Positions 1 through 10,847 of a stretch of DNA of 33,325 nucleotides are shown piece by piece. The number at the start of each line of letters is the position of its first letter. Positions within the stretch are counted from its first letter, which is position 1. The stretch comes from Hofstenia miamia (taxonomy: Eukaryota; Xenacoelomorpha; Acoela), in assembly GCA_004352715.1 (NCBI GenBank), contig SCFE01000007.1:2674830-2708154 (forward strand). The letters run 5' to 3'. Under the pieces are notes generated by a model. It made no database searches. It had not been told where the DNA came from and saw nothing but the letters and a program-made list of their open reading frames with translations. A program made the translations under genes and the position numbers.

Positions 1-833
1 TTAATGCAGAAATTTTTTATAGTTAGCAGTCACTGGCAAATAGCAGTTTGCAATTTCTCAGTTAAAATAAATTCAGCATCATGTAAATGCAATTATTTAA
101 ACGATATTTAGATTTATCCTCTACTTGCTTTAAAATTGTCTTTTTATCTTGATTAATGATAATAAAGGCACTTAGCAATGATGTCAATTGAGTTTGCAGA
201 CTGTAATAATATATAAGTAGTTGTAACCAAAAATTGCTTCGTTTGCGCGCAAATGATTTTCATAATTTTTAATTTTCTAGCTACTTGAGAAATCGCGGCT
301 TTAAAAGTTGAATCGTTTGCGCGCGCCCTTAAGCAAAACTTTGAGAACGTTTTATGCAGTACATCTCACAATCGCAATAAACAAAATTCTGAGATTGCGA
401 AATAAAATGTCATAATTCTAATAACACTTTACAACGAATTTTAACTTTGTAAAATATTCTTGTAAGCGAATAGTTGTTTCATACTAATTCGACTATGGTG
501 ATTTCAAATCTGAAGTCCGTTTTTGCCCATCACCCTCCGGTTTTTGGAAAATTTGAATTTAAATTTTAAAATCAAACAATAAATAGCCATTTCCCTGTAA
601 ATTTGTGGCTGGTAACTAACCAATGTGGAATCAAGAGATATGTAAACGAATAGTTGTTTTATATTAATTTGACTATTGTGATTTCAAATCTGAAGTCCGT
701 TTTTGCCCATTTCCCTTCAGTTTAAAATCGAAATATTTTAAAATATACTATTAAATTTAAATTAAATTAAATTTAAAAAATTTTATATTAAAAATTTTAA
801 ATCAAAATCTCTCCTAAACCTTCTTATTAATAC
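1..833. other. AT-rich non-coding stretch with short repeats
   Basis: No open frame resembles a protein. The stretch holds a duplicated block (about 461-545 and 641-722) and two CpG-rich motifs CGTTTGCGCGC at 240-250 and 314-324, both listed separately. The end, around 720-810, is almost pure A and T. The sequence then runs into an assembly gap. Confidence 0.7.
461..722. repeat. Two-copy repeat with a 180-bp offset
   Basis: A block beginning TGTAAGCGAATAG at 461 recurs at 641. The first 70 bases align without gaps, with five differences that I can count. The last part, ending TCCGTTTTTGCCCAT (to 530 and 710), is identical in both. The spacer is AT-rich and unrelated. The block could be the remains of a tandem array or two ends of a short mobile element. 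A 12-base piece, AAGCGAATAGTT, also occurs at 33246-33257. Confidence 0.75.
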
Positions 834-1833
834 NNNNNNNNNNNNNNNNNNNNNNNNNNNNNNNNNNNNNNNNNNNNNNNNNNNNNNNNNNNNNNNNNNN
901 NNNNNNNNNNNNNNNNNNNNNNNNNNNNNNNNNNNNNNNNNNNNNNNNNNNNNNNNNNNNNNNNNNNNNNNNNNNNNNNNNNNNNNNNNNNNNNNNNNNN
1001 NNNNNNNNNNNNNNNNNNNNNNNNNNNNNNNNNNNNNNNNNNNNNNNNNNNNNNNNNNNNNNNNNNNNNNNNNNNNNNNNNNNNNNNNNNNNNNNNNNNN
1101 NNNNNNNNNNNNNNNNNNNNNNNNNNNNNNNNNNNNNNNNNNNNNNNNNNNNNNNNNNNNNNNNNNNNNNNNNNNNNNNNNNNNNNNNNNNNNNNNNNNN
1201 NNNNNNNNNNNNNNNNNNNNNNNNNNNNNNNNNNNNNNNNNNNNNNNNNNNNNNNNNNNNNNNNNNNNNNNNNNNNNNNNNNNNNNNNNNNNNNNNNNNN
1301 NNNNNNNNNNNNNNNNNNNNNNNNNNNNNNNNNNNNNNNNNNNNNNNNNNNNNNNNNNNNNNNNNNNNNNNNNNNNNNNNNNNNNNNNNNNNNNNNNNNN
1401 NNNNNNNNNNNNNNNNNNNNNNNNNNNNNNNNNNNNNNNNNNNNNNNNNNNNNNNNNNNNNNNNNNNNNNNNNNNNNNNNNNNNNNNNNNNNNNNNNNNN
1501 NNNNNNNNNNNNNNNNNNNNNNNNNNNNNNNNNNNNNNNNNNNNNNNNNNNNNNNNNNNNNNNNNNNNNNNNNNNNNNNNNNNNNNNNNNNNNNNNNNNN
1601 NNNNNNNNNNNNNNNNNNNNNNNNNNNNNNNNNNNNNNNNNNNNNNNNNNNNNNNNNNNNNNNNNNNNNNNNNNNNNNNNNNNNNNNNNNNNNNNNNNNN
1701 NNNNNNNNNNNNNNNNNNNNNNNNNNNNNNNNNNNNNNNNNNNNNNNNNNNNNNNNNNNNNNNNNNNNNNNNNNNNNNNNNNNNNNNNNNNNNNNNNNNN
1801 NNNNNNNNNNNNNNNNNNNNNNNNNNNNNNNNN
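834..1833. other. Assembly gap of 1000 N
   Basis: Exactly 1000 unknown bases. The round length suggests a scaffolding placeholder, not a measured size. Any 5' end of the hAT element at 2.15 kb may lie inside it. Confidence 0.95.
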
Positions 1834-2153
1834 TTTCGCCTTATTGGATGAATCTGTTCATTTATTAGTTTGTTTGTGCCTAGTTCTACTTGTAGCACCT
1901 TTGATATATTATATACACTCCCAATTTTTCAAAAATGCTATCATGCCTTCATCAATACAGCTCGCTTTTTCAATCCCATGCTTCAAACACCGCCTTTGTA
2001 AATTGCCGCGGTTGTTGCAATTATTCAAAATTACTTTCGGCATTCCCGCGCTTATTCAATGCCGCTTAAATTCACTCTCGTCTAATAAATAGCTTTAGCT
2101 TTATCATTTAACTACTTTTGGCGTTGTTCGAATCACCGTTATATATTTCAATC

Positions 2154-2795
2154 ATGTCTCTTTCGAAGGAAGCTATTCAAGGATACTTAAAAGATAAATC
2201 ATTCACTGTGTCAGCACACACTGGAAAAAGCGATGTTTGGGAGACATTTGGAACAATAGAAAATTCTAGTGGTGTTGCTGTTCCTGGATTTGCGGCTTGT
2301 AAAAAGTGTTTACGAGTGTATGTATTCAAGCCAAAGGACGGGACAAGAACATTAAAGGCGCATGTCTGTGTTGCCTCATCGTCTAAATCTAACACCAAGA
2401 TAACATCCTTCATGGCCTCCTCAAAGAGTAATGCTGTAAGCAGCCATGATAAAGAACATCTAAACGAGGACATTGCAAAATGGATTGCTGGCGACTTCCG
2501 ACCTCTATCAATCATAGAAGACAGGGGTTTTATAGCAGTAGCGCAGGACCTCATCGACATAGGAAAGAAGAACTATGACAAGAAAATCGAGGTAAAGGAC
2601 TTGGTATTGGATCGTAGTAGATTTACAAGAAGAATTCTACCCGACATGTACGAGAAGGTAAAGGCTACCATTCGTTCAGATATTACCCTTCAGGTTGAGT
2701 CGACTTCTAGTGACGTACCGGCGTTTTCCTTGACTGCAGATCACTGGAAGGATAAATACAACTGTCGTGACTACACCGCAATTACTCTTCATTGA
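2154..2795 (+). pseudogene. Truncated hAT-family transposase with BED-type zinc finger
   Basis: An open frame of 213 residues from the ATG at 2154 to a TGA. It reads as the N-terminal part of a hAT DNA transposase. A BED-like zinc finger sits at about residues 21-73, with the metal pair CKKC and a downstream H and C in LKAHVC. A helical region with LSIIEDRGF is typical of the hAT N-terminal region. The end, SLTADHW followed by YTAITLH, matches the first catalytic block, whose Asp is in LTAD. The frame then stops, so the other two acidic residues, the insertion domain and the dimerisation domain are absent (full hAT transposases have roughly 500-700 residues). There are no internal stops, and GC content is visibly higher than in the surroundings, so the copy is young or kept under selection. 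A protein using only the DNA-binding half is possible but unproven. I prefer the ATG at 2154 because the frame upstream of it has only a TTG. Confidence 0.8.
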
Positions 2796-2939
2796 ACGCG
2801 TCGAGTGATACTTAGTCAACCTGTTTTTTAGGGTTTTTTTATTTTTCATTTTTCAACCACTTATGTCCCAATAAAATTGCAAATATTTATTAAAATCACC
2901 TGAAATTTTGTATATACACATTGTGTACTAGGACAAAAA

Positions 2940-3345
2940 ACACAAATATAAAATTTTCGAAAGTTACAATTAAGCCTAAGCCTTAGGGAAAAAGCCTAAA
3001 ATTGAAAAAACTCTTAAGGCCTTTGCCACAACTGAATTTAGGCTTAGGACATTATATATTATGAAAATATAGGTAGTTTATGGAAATATATTAAAATTTA
3101 AAAAATTCTGTTGAAAAGTTTTCTTAATAAATGGCCTCAAAAAAGCCTAAAATTACACATTTTGGCCTATATCTCGGCCAATTTTAAACATATTTCTAAG
3201 AAAACTGATATTTGGACTTTACACATTGTTATTTGCAATACTGATTTTGAAATTGACCGCGGCTTTAAGTAGTTGTGTCAGAAAGCCTATTTCTTAGGCC
3301 TTTTTACGCTTTAATAGGTCTCTTCACAGGGGTGTTGTGATATAA
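2940..3345. repeat. Cluster of GCCTAA / TTAGGC motifs downstream of the hAT fragment
   Basis: The hexamer-like motif AGCCTAA or its complement occurs at least seven times in both orientations: around 2973, 2980, 2992, 3040, 3145, 3283 and 3293, with GGCCTTT and GGCCTAT variants between. hAT elements often carry short clustered subterminal motifs bound by their transposase, so this may be the 3' subterminal region of the neighbouring element. No convincing 3' terminal inverted repeat was found. Confidence 0.5.
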
Positions 3346-6157
3346 GACAATATCACAAATGGACGAATGAGAGTTTCCTTGTAACATATATAAATTTGAA
3401 AAAATTCATGGAAGCCGTTTTTGGGAAAATTAAGCCAATTTACAAATAATTGCATTATATACATTGAATATTAGAATTACATTCATATGATATTATTGCG
3501 GGAAATTGAATTTATTTCAGGAAGAAATCTTCAAGAGCAACTTTACGGCGATTTTTACTGTAAACATTTCTCAGAGCATTATATGTTTTCTACATAACAG
3601 TATGATAGGCCCAGGCAGGGCGCGGACCTGAATATTATCAATTGGATTATGGATTAATGAACTTACAAAGAACGAATTTATATGAAAACAACCCTTGAAT
3701 TTTTAGTCATTTACTTTGAATAAGAGCTTCAAGCTCACATTCCGCCTATCACTTCTGTTTTATATACTAAGTAGAAGTCAATATTATGTTCATCCTATAC
3801 GTGGATTTTGTACCAAACAACGTATTTTTTTTTAAAGTCACGAGCAGCATTTTTCAAATTCTCCTGGAATTTCCTCTTATTTGCAAATTGGTTAATCCTG
3901 GGATTTGTATACATCTATGGGTAAATGTTCTCTGTTATGATAAAAGTTCGTGGAATTCTTCTCGGTGGGAAAAGCCGATTTTTAAAAATCATTCAAATTC
4001 TACTTATACCTAGAGTTCAGATAATTACTAGTTCTAAGATTCATAGCAGCAACATCATACGTCAGCTACTTTGTGTTCTCAAAAAAAGATGAATATAGAA
4101 GAGGAGACTATTCTCTATCCAGCAGTATGTCTTGATTGAAGACATTTTATAATAAAATGAGCTGTGTTTACACTAAAATTTTTGTTGAAAGTACAACTTG
4201 TAAGCAAATTTTTGGGTTTAGGGATCATTATTAACAATGTTCATGGGAAAGTTGGCACTGGGCTTAAACGAATTTGAACATCAGTTTTGTACGTTTGGAA
4301 AACACTAGCTAAATTTGTGTTTTATATATAAAACCTACCAGATATGTTTCATTAATGTGTTTGCGTCATACATGTTGTTATTATTTCAATGTTTATTAAA
4401 CTAAATAATTTATAATAGTTGAAATGAAGTTGCAACGAAGTAGCACTATAAAAATTAGCAATTATGTCCAGAAAAAAAACAAATACATTAATGAAATAAA
4501 AGGCAAATATTAATAGCCGTTTGCGAATGGTGGACAAAAAGATCTAAATTGATTTCTTCTGGAGCTTGTTGAGTACCTTTCTAGACGAAAGTGGCCAGAA
4601 TGCGAAAGACGATCACGAATTAAATCAATGAGGATTTTGAAATTATTTGGTTGAAAATTTTCATCGTCATCTGAATTCCTCTCTTATATAATAATGTTTC
4701 ATTGTCCACAAACAGTTGCGATTATAAATCAGTTATAAATAAAAATTATTCTCTAAACCTTAGGTCTAGAGAGATAGGGAGCGCTACAAAAGGTTGACAC
4801 AATATGCTGTTCTTGAATTTTTTGTTAATGTCAGCGTAGTTTTTTTTTCAAAAATCAAAGCAATCTAAACTCTATCGTGATTGGATTTCAAAAATTTACA
4901 AGATGGTTTCAATTGGTTTCCTAAGCATTTTACGTTCTATTCTAGAATATTTAAAAATTGTACTTCAGTTGATAAAGATATTCGTCTCAGCAAACAGCGT
5001 TGAATACGGTTCCACAATAATAATATAGCTGACAATAGTTACTACATTAAATTTCTAATTATGCAAAATTTCAAATATGCTGTATGTACATGCATATTGG
5101 GCAGCAAATATATTTAAATGTTTTCTAAATGCCTTACGAAAATTTGTAAATCTATTTAGAATTTCAAATGTCTAGATGAGACAATTTGTAAATTTTCAGG
5201 AAATTTAAAAATTTCTAAATTTTAATAGAAAAATATCAAATTAATATTTATGAGCATTTACAAAACCTTTCAAATAATATTTGGGAAAACTTCAAAATTT
5301 TACAAATATTTTTTGCAATTACAAGACTTGCAGTACATATTATGAAATATTAATAAAATATTTTAAGCACTTTCTAAATTTGCTTGCCAAATTTGAGTTT
5401 ACTGGAATGCACTTATGAAGTGTTTTGATTCAAATCGGTTAAATTTTCTCAATCAATTTTATATTATAGTTTTGAATTGTTTCGTGAAAATGCCTAAGCT
5501 GAATTTTAATAATGTTGAGACTAATCATTTCAAAATTTGTCAAAGAAAATTAAGGAAATTTCCATGGCTTTGGAAAAGCGAGCTTATTCAACTATTGCAA
5601 TAAATTGTTCATTCAAATTAATACATTTTTCACTAAATAAGATATAAATAGTTTCTATTACATTAATTCACTTATTAAATATTTGCGGAAATATTAAAAC
5701 ATAATATTTCTAAACTGTCACTACTTGAAGCTTAGAAAAAATTCTTTCAAGAAATGTGTACGTTAGTTATACTTCTCTATAAATAAATGAAAACAGTAGT
5801 CATAACATTGTTTTGAGATCAGACCACACATGGCTGCTTTAAGTATGGCGTTATTTCTCAAAGTATGGTAATCAGACTTTCTTTTCTGCTGGTCTAAGAT
5901 TGACTAACCGATTGCAAGTGAGTCATTTCTCTCCTTATCGTTATTCAAGAAGTAGTTGAAAGCATTTTTATTCATTAACTTTGTAAATTCTTTCTAAAAT
6001 ATATAATTAATTAGTAAATGACAGCACACTCTATTGCAATATGAACTGTTTGTGCAATAAGAAACCATTAAGTAAATGGATTGATTAAAGTTTAAAATCA
6101 AATACAGTATGATTGTTACAATAAAGAAAGAAGAAAAATTAGAACAAGCTGTTTCGT
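3346..6157. other. AT-rich intergenic stretch, nothing recognisable
   Basis: Read in all frames. Open frames are short and low in complexity and match nothing I know. Between about 5040 and 5340 there are many imperfect palindromic words of the type AAATTTGTAAATTT. No RNA gene or exon was seen. Confidence 0.6.
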
Positions 6158-6163
6158 TTTATT
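6158..6163 (-). terminator. Polyadenylation signal AATAAA for the single-exon receptor
   Basis: AATAAA on the minus strand lies 17 bases after the stop codon of the receptor at 7151-6180. It would give a very short 3' UTR. In such AT-rich DNA the hexamer can also occur by chance. Confidence 0.5.
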
Positions 6164-6179
6164 TTGCAGACATTAGTTT

Positions 6180-7151
6180 TCACAACATTGATTTGACTTT
6201 TCGAAATATAGCAGTATATCCAGACCTAATTCTTGAGCGAATTTCTCTTGAAAATATAAAGATAGAAGGATTAATGAATAAGTACATATACATACATAAT
6301 GTGCTGGAACTCAAAGTTAACAGTGAGCAGCAATGCGCTGCAATGCCAGTAGTATATACAACAATGAATAAAATATAGTTTGCGATGCAAATGGTATTCA
6401 AGAACCAAAAAATTACAAAGTTTATGCCTAATACATTCAAATAGGCGGATTCTGAAGAAGCTTCAATAGATTCCACTAACCGTAATTTATGCAAATCTGC
6501 AAGTCTAATCTTTTCTTTCACTATCCGCCATAATAAGCTGAAATACACTGTTGTAAACAAGATTAGAACTGTGATCAGAATGACTAGATTCAAGTAGCTT
6601 AGCACTTTAAATAATATCAGCACATTTCTATCTATGCTGTATGCGCAAGTGTAATGAAGTCTTAAAATATCAACTGCCAAAACCAGAGAACAAATAAGGA
6701 CTGATATGCAAACAAATACAAATGCAAACAGGAGAAATCCCTGCTTTGTAAACAGTTTTCTGTACCTCACAGAACTGTAGACTCCAAAAAATCGACTAAG
6801 TGAGAGTAAAAATACAGCAGTAAAAGAAGCAGAGTTTAGTAAACATTGTAGAAGAATGGAGATTAACCACTTAAAGCCGTTTGGAATTGGATGAACAAAA
6901 CCCAGTATGAAATTCAAACTTATGATTACAATTGGCAAAATTCCTCCAACAAATGCAGTTGGAATTACGACTTTTTCATAATATTCCAATTTGCACTTTG
7001 GGTAGGAAAATCCAACTAAAACAAAAAGGTTCAAAAGTATGCAAGGACATAGAATGACTTGGTATACTATATCACCTGCGTCAGAAAATTCTCTATCTGT
7101 AGTGTTCTGTCTACAGTTATCTATCGCATGGAGAACATTTGATATTGTCAT
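6180..7151 (-). CDS. Divergent single-exon seven-transmembrane receptor (class A-like GPCR)
   Basis: An intact 323-residue frame with seven hydrophobic segments at about residues 28-49, 62-86, 96-118, 138-160, 183-207, 237-263 and 274-297. The loop pattern fits a rhodopsin-type receptor in the plasma membrane. Asn in the TM1 sequence CILLN stands where N1.50 belongs. SRF (119-121) replaces the DRY motif and NPSIF (293-297) replaces NPxxY. A basic tail resembling helix 8, REIRSRIRS, follows. Several signatures are missing: no Cys 25 residues before the TM3 Arg, no Asp in TM2, and no Pro in TM5 or TM6. The N-terminus is short with an NTT glycosylation site and no signal peptide. An in-frame TAA directly precedes the ATG, which supports this start. 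An intron acceptor near GACGCAG|GTGATA could instead add an upstream exon, but none was found. Ligand and G protein are unknown. It is on the same strand as the LDLa receptor, 6.6 kb downstream. Confidence 0.8.
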   Translation of the reverse strand: MTISNVLHAIDNCRQNTTDREFSDAGDIVYQVILCPCILLNLFVLVGFSYPKCKLEYYEKVVIPTAFVGGILPIVIISLNFILGFVHPIPNGFKWLISILLQCLLNSASFTAVFLLSLSRFFGVYSSVRYRKLFTKQGFLLFAFVFVCISVLICSLVLAVDILRLHYTCAYSIDRNVLILFKVLSYLNLVILITVLILFTTVYFSLLWRIVKEKIRLADLHKLRLVESIEASSESAYLNVLGINFVIFWFLNTICIANYILFIVVYTTGIAAHCCSLLTLSSSTLCMYMYLFINPSIFIFSREIRSRIRSGYTAIFRKVKSML

Positions 7152-7453
7152 TTAAAATGCAATGCATTTAATGCAATGAACATTGTTTGTCTAAGGTGCT
7201 TATTTGTGTCAACATGTTAATGAATCTCAAAAACTTTCAATTTAAACAAAATTTTCATATATCAGTTTTATGTTTACATGTATATTTGTAAAAATCTTAC
7301 ATGTGTTTTTCTGATAAATATTATATTTGTACAATTCATTTTTAATATTTAGGAATACTGTCATTTTCAAATACATTAACATAATCGATATACCTTGTCA
7401 TAAAAAATGGACTCAGGAAAATATATTTAAATAAATGGCTATAAAGACATGGT
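7152..7453. other. Upstream flank of the single-exon receptor
   Basis: AT-rich sequence between the receptor start and the Tc1-like relic. It should contain the receptor promoter, but no convincing TATA box or other site stands out against the AT-rich background. Confidence 0.4.
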
Positions 7454-8300
7454 TTAAGTTTTTACAAGTTTTCCGTTGTTTGCTAAGCATTTGGGTAACC
7501 GTAGAGAAAAATAGTTCATCAAATTTCTACGTGTGACCGGCGAAATTTTATGTTGCCATTCTTGGATTAATTCCATCAATGTCGCCTTCGTAATTGAATT
7601 TTTCTTTTTCGCAAGTTCTTGAGGATTTTCTACCGGATGGATATCTGGAGAATTTGATGGCCTCTGCAGAATTTGAATGTAGCATAGAGAAATGAAATTT
7701 TTTGTTTGAGGGTTGCGCCATTTTACCCCAATATAAAGGCTCTGCTATGGAACAAACTCTAACAAAATTTTGCAATATTTTTTACTGTTAATCTTTCTTT
7801 TGGGGATAATTTTCAATAAAATCCCGAATATAACAGTGTGCCTCAAACAATCACTTTTAAAAAGGATTTTGGTGACTTTTTCATATGCATTTCCCACCGA
7901 CTACTCCACCAAGCACTGTCTCTGTTTCGATGCAGCTGAAAAATGCACCCATCTGAGAAAAAAACGTCCTGAAAACTATGATTTAGCCAAATTTCTGCAA
8001 AACTCCGTCGTTTTCCTCTAGCAAATGACTGATACTGTTGAATGGTGAACAGACATTTCAGTTCTTTCTGTGAACTTTTGAGTTCTGTCTCGTCCAGAAA
8101 AAATGGGATTTTTAAAGACCAATTTGCAATCTGTGCTTTTTATGTCTCGAAATTTACACATGACGCCCACTTCCAGCTTTTTCTTCTGAGCATTCCGTCA
8201 CTTTTCAAAACTTTAACGTTTCGTGGAAGATTACCTTTCGCATGCCTGATGCTGTGTATAAAATCTAGAATAATTGGTGAAGTTGTGATAAGGGGTGTAA
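7454..8300 (-). pseudogene. Tc1/mariner-type transposase relic
   Basis: Minus-strand frames, broken by stops and shifts, follow the C-terminal two thirds of a Tc1-like DD34E transposase. In order: a region RRSFAEIW leading to VFFSDG (about 7959-7948), where the usual second catalytic block is FSDE; then RPSNSPDIHPVEN (about 7663-7625), corresponding to the NSPDLNPIEN block with the catalytic Glu; then LIQEWQ and the tail, ending at a TAA at 7454. At least two stops interrupt the frame, so the copy is inactive. The 5' third and terminal inverted repeats were not identified. It abuts a LINE fragment on the same strand. Confidence 0.8.
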
Positions 8301-8809
8301 AATATGGTATGGCAAAATTGTAGTAGCTTTAAGCCCTATTATTGTTATAATAACTATCCTCGCAAAGCGTAACTGCAATAATATAGAAAAATAGGAGAAA
8401 TATGATAAACTAATATCAGTTTGATTACTATTATCAATTACACTTTCAGCTAGGTTTACCATAATTTGGAACTTCTTATAATCTTGTTCAGGCATACCAA
8501 CAAAAACCAACGTGCAATATTCGAAAGCAGGATACAACATCTGAATGTAAAATATTAGTTATTTTTATTACAGACTGTTTTCAAGCGTCTTAGAATAGCG
8601 GCTCTCTTGCATACATTGTCGACATGGGTGTACCAGCTCAGCTTCCTAATTATAGTAAGTTCTAAAATCTTAACTGACTCCGTAATCTTCAAATAACTTA
8701 AGACATCTAAAAGTCTTTGAAATCTTTTTGAAGAACAGTCACAATACAGTCCATTTTTGTTGTCATTGTTGCTCTTTATCAACAGTGCTAATCCTTCTTT
8801 TAAATTCAT
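8265..8809 (-). pseudogene. LINE reverse transcriptase C-terminal fragment
   Basis: Two minus-strand frames in series resemble the region after the catalytic palm of non-LTR retrotransposon reverse transcriptases. The first (8809-8555) contains VKILELTIIRKLSWYTHVDN, matching the widespread 'LGV.ID..LSW..Hi' block, then CKRAAILRRLK. The second (8540-8265) begins MLYPAFEYCTLVFVG, matching the 'R.vLEYa..vW.g.p' block. The join between frames needs a shift. The YADD catalytic motif and the endonuclease are absent. Upstream truncation at the 5' end is usual for LINE copies. Confidence 0.7.
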
Positions 8810-9039
8810 TGAACAGATGTGGAGGAATTAGCTTCACATATGCAACATATGCAACACAGGAAATATTAAATTAATTCCAGTTTTTACATATTTCTTGAGT
8901 TGCATTAATGAAACAAACAACTACCTAAATATTGTTATGCTAGCCCATGTAAGCTATGGTTGACCCAACTTTGAAAACCAAAAAAAGAGAATTTTGGTAA
9001 TCAGTAAATCACAGTAGGCCAACCACAAAGTCCAACACA
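8810..9039. other. AT-rich spacer
   Basis: No coding or repeat structure beyond ordinary low-complexity sequence. Confidence 0.4.
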
Positions 9040-9215
9040 AGAAACCACCCAGTGACTAGTTTCTTGCATAATCTTGCAAAGACCACACAAAGTCCATAAA
9101 ATTCTTGCAAGACAACAAGATCTTGAGAATTCTTGTAAGATACATAATGTAACTAGCAAGAATAGCAAGATTGAAGTTTGCTAAAATTACACACCATTCT
9201 TACAAGAATAATTTA
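9040..9215. repeat. Array of CTTGCAAGA / CAAGATCTTG-type words
   Basis: The words TCTTGCA, TTCTTGCAAGA, CAAGATCTTG, TTCTTGTAAGA, AGCAAGAAT and CTTACAAGAA occur about every 15-30 bases in both orientations. The same vocabulary recurs at about 18640-18745 and 19400-19590, so this is a dispersed family of short palindromic repeats, not a coding region. Confidence 0.55.
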
Positions 9216-10512
9216 TCTAATGTATTACACAAGTATATTGTATTAGACTCAAATTTTTACTTTTTAATGTGTATTGTTTATATAATGCACAATCATTACA
9301 TATATTCCCTAGTCGTTGCTTGGAAAAGATGATGACATTGCTTGGATTGCTTGCCATATATTATATCACAAATCCATGTATTTAAAAGCATTCTATCTTA
9401 GGATGAGAAACTTGACATAGTGAAACTATGGTGGAATGCCAATTTGCAGTCAAAAAATTAATACATAATTTTTGAAGTTTTAGAATTGCTGAATGCCATC
9501 TATCGTCGAAAACAGGAATGCTTTTAATTCTTGGATTAATGGATTTATATGAATATAGATGAAATTTTAAGTAAAAAGTGGAAATGCTAAAATAATTGGT
9601 TAAATTGACAATGACCTAGGTTCGTTCAGGAATTAATACAAAATAAATTGTATTTTCATGCAATAATGAAATTTTGTTTTGTCTCACATATTATTTAAAG
9701 CTTTTGACAAATATTTAACAATTAGTGCGCAGAAAAACAAATTTAGAATTGTCAAAACCTTAATGCAACTGTAAGAAATTGCTAATGTCAGGAATGTTTT
9801 GAATTTCTCACATGCAACAAGAAAATGTCGCGAAGCTACAGCTTTAATGTGATTTGTTAATGTGAAATACGTTTCTTTAATTATATATCACAATCTAAAA
9901 AATTATGTTTAATTATAATATATATTGCAAGTTTTAGGGTCTATCTATTTACTTAAATAAGCAAACCTTTTGCTGAAATGTAATTTTTCAAATATGTTTG
10001 GTAGTTTTGAAAATTATACTTTGGAATTTAAAGTAGAAATAATATATTATTAATATATCTTTTTAATTCAGAATAGCAGCCGGGAAGTTTGAAAGCGGCT
10101 ATAAGTTGGCTAACAAAAGGAATTCAACAAAGTTGAAAAATACAGCAAATTTCAAAAATGATATTGATATAAACTTTACGGTTACAGTGTATTGAACAAA
10201 ATCTAAATCATACTACAGTACTACATTGGTTCTTTCTATTATAATTTCTCACACAAATCTCATGTCATTGTCATAATAACTTACATTATAGAGCAAGATC
10301 AAATTGTGACTCTTCACTGTAGTGAAGATCTCTCATTGAGAGTAAAGCTCCTCTTTTTAGATTCATTGTATTAGTTAGGGTGCTGAAAAATAAATTGAGC
10401 AGTCGCAAATCAATTTCCCACAGGCTTATCAAGGGGTGTGATAATTCACAACAATGTGCTTATTATTTTTATTAATGAAATTTCTAACAACTTTGTGAAT
10501 AGATATCGTATG

Positions 10513-10514
<2 letters not shown>
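9216..10514. other. AT-rich stretch, nothing recognisable
   Basis: No long open frame, no RNA gene and no inverted repeat that I could align. Confidence 0.5.

Positions 10515-10549
<35 letters not shown>
10515..10549. repeat. (TA)n microsatellite
   Basis: An uninterrupted AT dinucleotide run of about 35 bases. Confidence 0.95.
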
Positions 10550-10550
<1 letters not shown>

Positions 10551-10559
10551 CATCACAAA

Positions 10560-10845
10560 AATTGTTCAACATACCCACTGTCATGCTCCAGAACTAGCTG
10601 AAGATGACAAAATAAATTGCAATTCCTGATATCACCATTTAGATGATAAGGTACACTTCATCAGACCAAAAGTGCATGGAAGTCAGTCGAAATTGTTGTT
10701 TACCAGCCATTCTGCCAACTGAACACGTTCAACATATTCAATAGGCGTCAATTCCATTAACAAACGTATTTTGTTCGAGTATGCGTCGAGTTAGTCAGAG
10801 CTGCAAACGTACCGTGCTGTGACCCAAACCTATGGAATATGCAAG
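10560..10845 (-). pseudogene. Relic of a DDE transposase (Tc1/mariner superfamily), central part
   Basis: Minus-strand translation gives a readable piece, with stops, of the form LDAYSNKIRLLMEL, then VERVQLAEWLVNN, then after a frame change FWSDEVYL and GDIRNCNLF. This matches the block order of a common animal transposase: a 'YPYK.QLvqeL' segment, a 'R..FAeW' segment, the catalytic FSDEAHF block, and a 'G.VN.QNCR.W' segment. It is broken and inactive. Its 5' continuation may be the fragment at about 12.48-12.2 kb, with a hAT-like element lying directly between. Confidence 0.6.
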
Positions 10846-10847
10846 GG

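Noticed and set aside
783-1898. 371-codon open frame on the minus strand
   Set aside because: It runs through 1000 N and has only short unrelated ends; it is not evidence of a gene.
2973-3300. TTAGGC words as nematode-type telomere repeats
   Set aside because: They are scattered in both orientations and not in tandem.
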